From positions 1 to 64,000 of the forward strand of contig JASANE010026561.1 of NCBI GenBank assembly GCA_030248225.1: 64,000 bases of DNA. The letters are read 5' to 3'. Of this stretch, positions 22,811 through 32,330 are shown in pieces. The translations under genes were made by a program, and so were the position numbers. Each line of letters begins with the position of its first letter. The stretch's first letter is position 1. The notes under the pieces were generated by a model. That model saw only the letters and a list, made by a program, of their open reading frames with translations. It was not told where the DNA came from and did no database searches. This DNA comes from Trileptium ribeirensis. Its lineage: Eukaryota; Nematoda; Enoplea; Enoplida; Thoracostomopsidae.

Positions 22811-23974
22811 ATTTATTCCGATAAGATTATTTCCTTTTAAGATCAGAAAATGGGGTCAGATCGCCCCAAAAGTGCTGAAAAAGCACTTTAACCGTTTTCG
22901 AATTCAAAAATTTAAAATTTTAAATTTTCATATAAAAGCAGAACCGCGCAAGAGAGACAGTGTTCAGTACGACTTTGGCAGCGTGGAGTTCGGTCGTTTT
23001 GCAGACCGACTGCAGCGCTTATTATATTAAATGTTTCGGCTTCGTTTTACGTCTTACGGTTTTCTCGACTTTGGTTTTCGCGTTGGATCGTGCGTACGGA
23101 TGGGCGGTGGATGCTGGAACAAAGACCCAAACGCTGTAATGTGGACAGGGAGGGACGACCATAGGACATCGTAGTATTGAAGTCAGTTAGGTTAAGTACG
23201 TCCGTAGCAGCCCTTAGGATACAGTAGAAAACGCATTGATCGGAAGTAACACTAAGTCTCCGTGGACTCCCTGTCCATGCTTGATTTTTACATGATAGAC
23301 CTGTCCGCCCTATCCCGTCCCGCCGACCCGTAGTCTCAGCTGGCCGCTCGAATGATTGGACTGAACACCCGAAGTCGTGCTGGACCTCCCTCGGTCATGG
23401 AGTTAGGGCACAAATGAACGCGACACTCGAGTTAAGGACTAATTTTACATGATTCCCTGAGTCGAGTTAGGAGTTAGGAAAAGTTTCTTTGAGCTGACCG
23501 AGGTTAAACAAATCGTTTACATGAAAACATTTCGGTTAAACAAGACGTTCCGATGAGTACTCCGAATCATCCACGGTCATACACGTATATGCGCGGTTCA
23601 TTTAGGATTCGTCAGGATTGGTTTTCAAGATCTCAATCGTTTTACGATTTCTCTGGACGAGAGTCCGTCCAGTTATTTTGTTTCTGTGTTAATAGGAGTT
23701 AACTGATATTTGTGAATCGATTTACGTAAGGAACCTGTTTCCATGTTGTTAACAGGACAATAGCGTCAGCGGCAATGCCCGCCTACTAAAATTTCGTATT
23801 GAAGCTTAAATAGACACACTGATATAACGCCCCGTGAGCGAGACGGCTCACTTAAGTAGGAAAGTCGGTTTCTCTGGAGAACTGCCTCAGCAAGTAGGTT
23901 AAAATTCTGTCCGGATCTCGAGGAAGGTCCGAGCTTTTTATTCAATAGGTAAAACTCTCAAACATCGTGTCGGA

Positions 23975-24520
23975 AATCCACACCCGACGACCCTGAAGGG
24001 GCCTGCCTCGCCCAAAACAGAAAAAAGTCAGATGTTTCAACATCTACTCCAGGAATTTTGTTAGGATTTTGTCAGTTTCTTTGCAATGCTCTCGGTTAAT
24101 GAATGTACCAATAAAACCTGACGATTTTACTTCGGAACCCTAAACCCGATGGCCTTGAAGAGGCCTAACCCCCACCAAAATGTAAGCCAAGATTAAAATC
24201 GAAATATTTTAAGTTTTTCCCCAGGAATTTTGCTGAAACCCTGGCAGTTTCTTTGTAAGACCGTCTACTAACGAATAGGACTCTAAAACTTGCTGATTTT
24301 GCCTCGGAAACATAAACCCGACGGCCTTGAAGTAGCCTAACCCCCAGCAAAATATGAGTTCCAGATTTAAATTAAAATATCTCAAAATCCTCTCCAGGAA
24401 TTTTGCTGAAACTTTCGCTGTTTCTTCGTAGGGATGTTCGCTACTGGACACAGCTCTGAAACCCAATATTATCGGGTCGGAATCACAAACCCGACGGCTC
24501 GATAGGGATCCGTCCTTACC
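23975..24520 (+). repeat. 172-bp tandem repeat, about 3.3 units
   Basis: AAACCCGACGGCC(T)TGAAG-GGCCTAACCCCC begins units near 23977, 24144, 24316 and 24488. Each unit also has CCAGGAATTTTG and GTTTCTTTGTA. Units have diverged by several percent. Confidence 0.75.
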
Positions 24521-26959
24521 CGAACTTTAGACGTTAATAACTCGATATTCGTTCCAGGAAATTTCATAACTTTTCTCGTATCTATAGAGGCCCTTTAGGC
24601 CTTTCGTTTAAGCGATTGAGCCCGGCTAAGCCGTGGCCCGTTCAAAAGTTATAGGTAATCTAAACCCGACCAGCACAACTAAGCACAACCCACATAGTAA
24701 ATTAAGCCAAACTTTGCATTAGGAAAAACTCAAAATTCTGTCCCAAGCCCAGTCTACCGGGACCCCGTAAGCTGTTCGAAGGGCAAGTCCGCCAATCGTT
24801 CCTTTTCTGTTGTTATAACTCGAGTTGGTGTGTTTGAAACGTCTGCTTTTGGTAGTGATCTAGATCATGGATTAACCGCAGTGAGAGACCCAATTCCATT
24901 GTATTTGCGGAATGATTATATAGGGAATAAGAGTCAAAATTACATAGCATATTTGGACATTTCACAACAAACCTTACATGGTCACTCTAAATACGTATGT
25001 ATGTATGCGAGTAGGAAAGAAAACTGTGTACCGCACCACTGTCGCACCATAGAATTCAGGAGTCGTACCGAAGAGCATTACATAGCATTGTCATGGTTTT
25101 ATAAGTGTTATCATATCAATTGTTGTATTATGTTGTCATAAGCTACCCTCATCGCTACTAACTGCGAGTACCAATAACTGATTATCATGTACCATATTTT
25201 TGTGATTCGAATGAGCAAGATGAAGTCTCTGCCGTTGCACGCTCAATCCCGTATATCCCGCCTCGTTTCCGCCTTTCGCTTGCCTGAATCTATTGTTGTG
25301 TCGGAGTACCCTCCTTGCTAGCAAACGTAGTACCGAGCAAATAGTTAGTTCAATGGCGCCTTTATATTATCAACAACTAACCGTAGCACCCACCGTTACT
25401 GATTTTAATTTGACCCACTATTTTTCATGAGTAAGGTAAGCACAGCTGTCATGAGATAAGGCTTCACAGTATACGCCGTGTTTTGACCCAGCTGTGAGAG
25501 TTCAGTGAAAAAGGCGATGACTCCGCAACCCTCCCAACTGCAGCTCTGCTCATTTTGTATTAGCGTGCCAGAATTGTGACATAACGCTTATTGTATCCGC
25601 CCGTACAATATGTATCAGTCCGTGTACCCGTAATTTTGTACCACTCATCAATAAAAGCTCACTGAAAATTCAAATTGTTCAAGTGTTTTGTTGACCCGTA
25701 GTAGCGATAGGAACTGAAGGGGTTTGAAATCCGTCACCCCAAATCGACGACCCACGTTCAGGTTTGACACGCGCATCGAAGAAGCAAACCTCAGCGTGAC
25801 TCGCCGATTACAAATGAGTTTGTTAATTATTGTTGTAAAGGTACGACTAGTGCGACTCATTAGGAAAGAACTGTAAAACTCACGCTGAGCACCCAAAATA
25901 GGAAATTTAGACACGTGCGGATCCGACGTTAAACGTCTAGGGATTTGTCGGACCCTAGTGGGGGCCACTGGCTAAAGTAAAACGAACCATCTGTTTCGAG
26001 GAAGTTAAACTCAAGCTTAATTGAACCCAAATACTTAGACTTTTACACTTCCCGGGTTGGACTTGGATAGGGAATAGCGGTACGGTCTCTTTGGCCTGTG
26101 AGCAGGTGACGGAGCCGACCTCCCTGGGGACCTCAAAGGTAGTACCTCGTAGACTACGTGCGCAACCCGTCCGGCAGGATCAGAACACATCCTGTGAAGC
26201 GCTCCTGAGGCTTGCTAAGCTCTGTCATTTCTTGGGCCTGACTCGCGTGGGAAAAGAAATTCGAGTAATTGAAACCCATCAGGTCCGCCCTTGAAGTCAC
26301 GATAGCCGGGGTCGTATGGGCATTACGTTAGGGAAGTGCGTAATGCAGCAGCGGCACGTCGATCTGATACAAGTGGGGGCCACGCCGTGAGCAAAGTTTA
26401 TTTGCCTAACCCACATGCCGTGAGGGAAATTTGTTCGTTCAATCCATACGTTTTAAGTAAATTTTACTCGTTTATGCAGTCTATGGAAAATTTTTTTTGA
26501 AGTCTATGGAAAAGTGACCTCTCGCATACATACAAGGTGACCAAATCTAGGGATGTATATATGTATAAGTATTGTAAGAGTTCAAGTGCATGACCAAGGA
26601 TGATGCTAATCGGAGTGTAGGTATTGTTATGTATCGATGATTGTCATATGATTGTTATGTCGTATTGTTATTGAAATTGTGTTGTATCGATATGTGGATG
26701 TACCCGTGTACATGTGTAACCGCCCGTGCGGAAAAGGAACGATTCAACCATGAGCCGCCAGGTTCGGTCCGGAGGAGCGACCCCCAGAGGGGGACCATTA
26801 TTTCAGGCACTTAATTTATTAACCCATATACTCAAGTAATAATTTATTATTGAAATATTATAGTATATCTATAGTGTGAATCGGCGTCAATCTAATCAAT
26901 AATTTAATCGGACTCAATTTCGTTATATTATTGAGCCGTCGTCATCTATCCGGGAACAA

Positions 26960-27290
26960 TAATTGGAACATTAGTAGTGCGAATCTGGTCAACTGGTGTC
27001 ATCAATCGGGTTACTGGCCTTAGTAACTGGGCTAACTTGGTCGTAACAATTAGGAACTGGTCGTATTACTTGGATTAACTGGTCGTACTAACAAAATTAT
27101 TAATAATAACAGTACTTGGGTTATTGGTCATACTAATTGGGTTATCGGTAATATTAATCCGGGTTAATTGGTCGTAATATTTGGGTTATAGGTAATATCA
27201 GTTCGGGTTAATTGGTTGGCCTTATTGGGTTATCGGAAATAGTAAATTGGGCTATCGGTTGTACTAATTCGGAAACTGGTTATTGGATTC
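26960..27290 (+). repeat. Short-period repeat rich in GGGTTA-(T/A)-GGTnnTA
   Basis: Interleaved units such as TTGGGTTATCGGTAATA and GGTTAACTGGTCGTA recur more than ten times with a period of about 17-19 bases. The block sits about 500 bp before Gag. It could form an ordered array of protein or RNA-packaging sites. No function is known to me. Confidence 0.65.
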
Positions 27291-27642
27291 GCTACGGACT
27301 ATTGAAACTGTTGTCATCGGTCGCCACTACTAATCGTGACCCTGTAAATTACGTCATCGATAAACCGCTGGACGCGTCGCGCCGTATCCATCGAAAAGTT
27401 GCAGTCAATCGACCGCCGCGTCAATTCGAACAACGAAGCAATCGTAATATCATCGCCGACCAAGGATCGCCGATCGAGTCGCTGCCGTGCCGTGCCGTAC
27501 TGACCTCAAACGCTAGTGGAGAAGCTCGTGGAACCGAAGAACACTGTTAGCACCGGACAGGGACATTGTAAATTCTCATTATCTGTCACTTTGTAGTTAT
27601 TGTATAATTCTTGTTTTGTTGTGTGTTAAGTACAGCGTGAAG

Positions 27643-27655
27643 TGGTAGTGAACGG
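27643..27655 (+). promoter_or_regulatory. Possible primer-binding site
   Basis: TGGTAGTGAACGG begins with the TGG expected from pairing to a tRNA CCA end and lies 8 bases after a GTACA that could close a TGT...ACA LTR. I cannot name the tRNA, so this is only a candidate. Confidence 0.25.
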
Positions 27656-27775
27656 TTGAGAAGTTTTCGACAAAGTGAGGACAAGTTTTTGAAGAACAGA
27701 GTTCGACTTTTGAAAAAAAACAGATTGGTACCAACTAGGAAAGTTGTAAAATTTTAATCGACCGAAGTTGTTTTG

Positions 27776-29221
27776 ATGGCAAACCGACAAGAATACCCAA
27801 TGACTGATCTCGGAGAATATGTGGAACCGGATGATAATCTTTTTAACAACCCCACTAATGACCTCGTTTTTGGAAGAAATCATAACCCGCCTCACTCTGA
27901 AGGTAATAATGGAGATTTACCGCCTCTCCCCGATCCCTCGAAAGATACTCTAGGTGCCCTGTTGCACCACCTTGTTAAACGTGCCTCTGCGACAACTATT
28001 ATACCCCTTCGCGACATGCTGACCTTTGAAGGCAAACCCGGAGGTCAGGATTTTGAAGACTGGATTCGAATGTTTAATCGATTGGCTAGTGCTAATAATT
28101 GGAGTGATGAGCAAAAGTTTACATGTATACCCGCATTATTGAGAGGACCTGCTCGAGAGGCCTATGCAGGCCTTACCCCAGCTCAACGTCGAACCTTTGA
28201 CGGTCTGGTTTATAATTTACGCTTTTTATTTTCTTCATCGCGCCGCCCAGAGAAATCGCTAGCTGGCCTTTGCACTAGGAGACAAGGGGCAGAGGAAACA
28301 GTCGCTATACATGGTCTAGAATTGCAAAAGTTGTGTGGCCGAGCATTCCCCGATGTTGACCCTCCACAGAGGGATTCGCTGCTCCGTAAGTTTTTTCAGA
28401 GAGGACTACGTGTCGAATTGCGTAGACAAGTGTTGAACCAAATTCATGCATGTACTACTTTTCGCGATATGTTAGAAGTTGCTAAGCGATACGGGGATGC
28501 AATATCTGATTGTCCTGAACCGGACACCCCCGCAGTAGTAAGTAAGCCGCGCCCTACCAAGGCAGTTAACGCCCTCCTCGAGGAACCTGGAGAAGGAGTG
28601 GTCACCCAACTTCAATCAGTATTAGAGGATCACCGCCGCGTGAGTGAAACTAATAGTGATACGATAAACCGATTACTCGATGTAATCGAACGCCGAGTAA
28701 GAACTCCGCATCAATTGAACGCGCTTGCCCATCCATACGTAAATAATTCGCAGCCAGTAGCTCCGCGCCCGCAGATGCAGTTAGTAAATTGCTTTCGTTG
28801 TGGCCAGAATGGTCACTGTGCTCGCTATTGCCCGACATTGGCATACCCTATGCCAGAACCAGCAGGTGCTGTAGCGCGAAGGCAGCAGCCTGTCGATGTA
28901 TATGTCTCCAGCTATGTACAGCGTGGAGCCCAGCCTAATCGCTCAGGAGGCTCAAACGAGCCTTATCGTAACAATCAACTTAACAATGGTACACGCCGCT
29001 TCGATAATAACCGCATGAATGGTCAGCCGTATCGACCATATCAAGGTGCAAACAATAACCGCGCAGTTATTCCGATGGTCCCAGGGACGGACCAACGAAC
29101 GCATTTAAAAATTACTCGCCGCAGAATAACGCATTCCAGCGTCCACGTAATGATCGCGCGTCAATGGGACCCGTGTATCCCCCGAATAGACCACAGTTCC
29201 AGAATAATTACGGTCAAATGA
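27776..29221 (+). CDS. gag: Gag polyprotein, N-terminal and nucleocapsid part
   Basis: ATG at 27776. Residues about 84-240 match the Ty3/gypsy-type Gag core (LTFEGKPGG-DFEDWI near 83-97, a CLxxGPAREAY-like block at 117-131, SLLRKFFQRGL at 202-212). A zinc knuckle CFRCGQNGHCARYC (CX2CX4HX4C) lies at about 340-353. The tail is rich in N, Q, R, P and Y and binds RNA by analogy with other nucleocapsids. Near 29095 the tail composition continues in another frame (the ORF starting 29164), so the last 40 codons here are probably read out of frame. It forms the particle shell of the element. Confidence 0.88.
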   Translation: MANRQEYPMTDLGEYVEPDDNLFNNPTNDLVFGRNHNPPHSEGNNGDLPPLPDPSKDTLGALLHHLVKRASATTIIPLRDMLTFEGKPGGQDFEDWIRMFNRLASANNWSDEQKFTCIPALLRGPAREAYAGLTPAQRRTFDGLVYNLRFLFSSSRRPEKSLAGLCTRRQGAEETVAIHGLELQKLCGRAFPDVDPPQRDSLLRKFFQRGLRVELRRQVLNQIHACTTFRDMLEVAKRYGDAISDCPEPDTPAVVSKPRPTKAVNALLEEPGEGVVTQLQSVLEDHRRVSETNSDTINRLLDVIERRVRTPHQLNALAHPYVNNSQPVAPRPQMQLVNCFRCGQNGHCARYCPTLAYPMPEPAGAVARRQQPVDVYVSSYVQRGAQPNRSGGSNEPYRNNQLNNGTRRFDNNRMNGQPYRPYQGANNNRAVIPMVPGTDQRTHLKITRRRITHSSVHVMIARQWDPCIPRIDHSSRIITVK

Positions 29222-30720
29222 GAGAAAGATCCAACCAATGGAACGGCGATGCGCAACGCCGTCGCAACCAAGTCAATTGCAATGCAACTCGCCGTCGGAG
29301 AAATAAAGATCCTAGCCCCGCAACGAATCATAGGCTAGAGGTTTTGAGCCGAGAATTAGGAATGATCCAGGAGAGATTAGGGTTTGGTGAACAGTCTGGA
29401 CAAGTAAACGCAATTGTAGCGACGGACGAACAGGACGACAGCGACGAATATTTAACCGCGGAGGACAACTATAGTGATTATAACGAGACTGATGGTGGTG
29501 ATGTGTTCGCTCGACATGTGAACGTGATCGTAACCGCACCATTTGATGATGCTACGTGTCACACTCGGAGCCGCGAGGCGTCGCCGTCGACCGACCATGT
29601 TACCACCGATGAGTTAGTGGAAATGGACATGGACACTTGTGAACGTGAAGGAGCATATTACGACTATGAGGGCGAGTTTAGAAACAGAAAAAATAATAGT
29701 AGATCCGAAGAATATAGCCAGGAAGAAATATCTAGGATTTGTAGTTATCCATCAGACATTAGAAAAGAACCCTCCCTGAATAATTTAAATAGTGATGAGA
29801 TAATTCAGGAAGTAGCAAACGAAACAATGGAAGTAGCAAATGAAAGTATGGATATAGTGAATGAGAATATAAATGAGAATATGGATGTAGCAGATAGTTG
29901 TAGTTCTAGATTAGGTGATAATTTTCCGGTAGCCGGCGCCGAAGAGATAAGTCCGTGTGGGTTTGATAATGCCGGTATGCGCCCTGGGACCACCTCCTGT
30001 AGGATTTCCGGGATCCCCAGCTCTTTGGAGATGATTGATGTTGATGTTGATGAAGCTGAAAATAATTTTAATTTTTATTCCTCCTCTGAGACTGGCCCAT
30101 GTTGTGTAGTGAGAGAGAATATTGGCCACTGCGATGTATCCCGCATAACTGCCGTCAGGGCGGGTGGTAACGCTCGTAGCGACCGGATTCCGGCTACGTC
30201 GATGTATCGCGCAATGGCGTTTACGCTCGCCGCGTCCGGGTCCAATAGTTATATAAGTTGTTCAGCTAGTAATAGAAGAGTTAAGGATCCAGGCGTGGAA
30301 GCCACTAATAATTTTATGGTTCAACCTGCCCAGCCTTCAAGTGCTCTGCCGTGTGAGGTATCCATGAAGCCTGTAGAGAAGTGGGATGAACCAGGGATGA
30401 TGGAGACTGTATCGGTCGACCAAGGCGCCAAATCGGTAGCGATCAGTCCTAGTCCCGTTCAAAATTGCATTATTCAGGATTGCATATATCCATGTCATGA
30501 GTCGTATGGTGTGAATGTGTGTGAAACGGACGGCTATATCAGTCGTCCTATTGTTGAATATGATGTGTCATGTGTATTCCCCTTTAGGCGCGCTTTAAAG
30601 AATAGTGATGAGATTGATGTTATTGAAGTTTATTTAAAACCGGCGGATATTATGGGGCAGGATGGTGAATTTCCCACCCTCACTGACCAGGGGTTCTCCA
30701 GTCATTGGGTCCTTCCTTGA
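29164..30720 (+). CDS. Gag tail continuing into an acidic ORF of unknown function
   Basis: The first 50 codons (N/Q/R-rich) continue the nucleocapsid tail from the overlapping Gag frame, so this is one polyprotein split by a frameshift. The remainder is acidic and serine/asparagine-rich with short repeats such as EVANE(T/S)M and ENINENM (around residues 220-240). No catalytic domain, signal peptide or membrane segment is recognised. It ends in TGA at 30718-30720, and a different frame (30662-30958) continues a similar composition. Confidence 0.6.
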   Translation: MGPVYPPNRPQFQNNYGQMRERSNQWNGDAQRRRNQVNCNATRRRRNKDPSPATNHRLEVLSRELGMIQERLGFGEQSGQVNAIVATDEQDDSDEYLTAEDNYSDYNETDGGDVFARHVNVIVTAPFDDATCHTRSREASPSTDHVTTDELVEMDMDTCEREGAYYDYEGEFRNRKNNSRSEEYSQEEISRICSYPSDIRKEPSLNNLNSDEIIQEVANETMEVANESMDIVNENINENMDVADSCSSRLGDNFPVAGAEEISPCGFDNAGMRPGTTSCRISGIPSSLEMIDVDVDEAENNFNFYSSSETGPCCVVRENIGHCDVSRITAVRAGGNARSDRIPATSMYRAMAFTLAASGSNSYISCSASNRRVKDPGVEATNNFMVQPAQPSSALPCEVSMKPVEKWDEPGMMETVSVDQGAKSVAISPSPVQNCIIQDCIYPCHESYGVNVCETDGYISRPIVEYDVSCVFPFRRALKNSDEIDVIEVYLKPADIMGQDGEFPTLTDQGFSSHWVLP

Positions 30721-31115
30721 TGCTGACCGGGGCTGCCCTCGTCGCCCGTGTCCATGTGGAGGTACTGAGCGATTCGCGACCGTTCGGACTGAAGAAGCGG
30801 ATGTGAACGTTGGGGCTGAAATGATTGCCTGGGTTCCATCCAGACATGGGAGTGAAGTAGATGGGGCGATAGAATTTGACCGATCGAAACACTGTGAGGT
30901 TCCAATTGCGTCCACCGTCGAAGTAGATGAGGTGATAGAATTCTTCAACCCTCGGTGAGTCTGCATCTCTCGTCGTTGGAGCGCGAAACAACGGTTCCCC
31001 TGATGAAGTTAAAGTAAGTTGTAGTACGAACAGCGGAAAGGAAACTGCGATTGATCTCTCGTGTCTATGTGGAGGTAGAGAGCAAGTTGCGTACTGCCTC
31101 ACTGATGAAACGAGC

Positions 31116-32330
31116 ATGATCATTGGGAGTAAACAGAGTTATATGTCGACCTGCCTGGGGTCTGTTCAGGCACGGGGCTCTAGCATTGAGTCTTTAGGAG
31201 CCGATCGATCGCAGTGTCCTAATGCTGAAGTTGTAGAATGCAGCGATTTAAGTAATGTAGTTGAAGTTGATAGAATTGCTGAAGGTAATAGTGATGAACT
31301 TAAGGTAGTTGATTTTAGTGAAATAGCTGAAATAGGAAACGAAGCTAAGATAGTTGAGTTAAATGAGTCTGTTAAGGATGAGAAAGTTAGTGAAATAGAG
31401 GCCCGGTTATGGACCGAAGTTGAGATTTTAGATACAGAAGATAACGAGAATGTTAGTAATGATGAATCAGGTAATGAAGGCGAGAGTGAAGAAGAAGTTT
31501 GGTTGTATTGGCAAGATCCCTACCGAGCCTGTTACCGTAGGCAAAGTACGCCGCTCCCACACGAGTGGGACTCGACAGGAAGATGGGAATGTCATCGACC
31601 AGCTAAGAAAAGTAGTCCAGTCAGTGAAGCTGAGGCAGTGATTGAAAACAGTATAAATAGCGAGTTAAGTCAGAGTGAAGAACCGCTAGTTAGCGAAGAA
31701 GTTGGTGAGGATGAAGAATGCGATCAAGAAATTGCTAAGATTATGGAGCATAGTAAAGACTTAATACAGTCGGAGGACCCTATCGAAGGAGCGCCAAGTA
31801 CGCCTCTGGATGAATTAGGTGAATCCAATGAAGAAGCAGGGAATGTAGAGTCGGGTGACGACCCGGGTTTACATTGTATCTCCGAAATAGAGCCCTTTAG
31901 TCGAATATCTTCAGTGGAATTTAATGCAACGCCTGACACGTTCTTGTTAGAAGGACCCGAAGTTGTAGATGATAATAATATTGGCGAGAATGATATTGAC
32001 TTCAATTGGACACAAGACACTTTGTTGGAATATGTGAACGGAGAAAGAACGAGACGATTACGTGAATTGGACGAATGCTTGCATAAGTTATTTCGATTGG
32101 ACTTTGATAACAATGTACCCATTGAATTTGGAACTTTGAGAACGATGGCAAACGAAGAACGCAACAGACTTTTAGGACCGGACTACATGTTCACCATTCC
32201 CAGTGAGCAAGTGAAAACGATGAAGTACCGTTATCCACGAATCGAGTTTACTCCATTTCAACCCAATCCAGGAGACCGAGATGAAGGACGAATGGAAAAT
32301 GCAGAGTTTATAGTACCTGACAAATGTTAA
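31116..32330 (+). CDS. Acidic ORF of unknown function between Gag and envelope-like ORF
   Basis: A 404-codon frame dominated by E, D, S, N and V with a regular acidic pattern in the first 110 residues. The C-terminal 100 residues are less biased (RTRRLRELDECLHKLF, PRIEFTPFQPNPG) and may fold. No known domain. Its stop overlaps the ATG of the next ORF in the string ATGTTAA (32324-32330), which would suit coupled translation, but a frameshift in a longer polyprotein is equally possible. Confidence 0.55.
   Translation: MIIGSKQSYMSTCLGSVQARGSSIESLGADRSQCPNAEVVECSDLSNVVEVDRIAEGNSDELKVVDFSEIAEIGNEAKIVELNESVKDEKVSEIEARLWTEVEILDTEDNENVSNDESGNEGESEEEVWLYWQDPYRACYRRQSTPLPHEWDSTGRWECHRPAKKSSPVSEAEAVIENSINSELSQSEEPLVSEEVGEDEECDQEIAKIMEHSKDLIQSEDPIEGAPSTPLDELGESNEEAGNVESGDDPGLHCISEIEPFSRISSVEFNATPDTFLLEGPEVVDDNNIGENDIDFNWTQDTLLEYVNGERTRRLRELDECLHKLFRLDFDNNVPIEFGTLRTMANEERNRLLGPDYMFTIPSEQVKTMKYRYPRIEFTPFQPNPGDRDEGRMENAEFIVPDKC

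Larger units (their letters stand above)
21042..27775 (+). other. 6.7-kb leader of the giant element
   Basis: No supported protein-coding gene. It contains AT-rich TATATAAAGTTTA-type motifs (22240-22800), a 172-bp tandem repeat (23975-24520), a palindrome-poor conserved stretch at 25.6-26.3 kb shared in antisense with 57.8-58.3 kb, and a short-period GGTTA/GGTAATA repeat block (26960-27290). A collinear antisense relative occupies 57.8-63.7 kb. A candidate LTR end (GTACA, 27630-27634) followed by TGGTAGTGAACGG (27643-27655) suggests the leader could be the rest of an 8-kb LTR. Confidence 0.6.
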
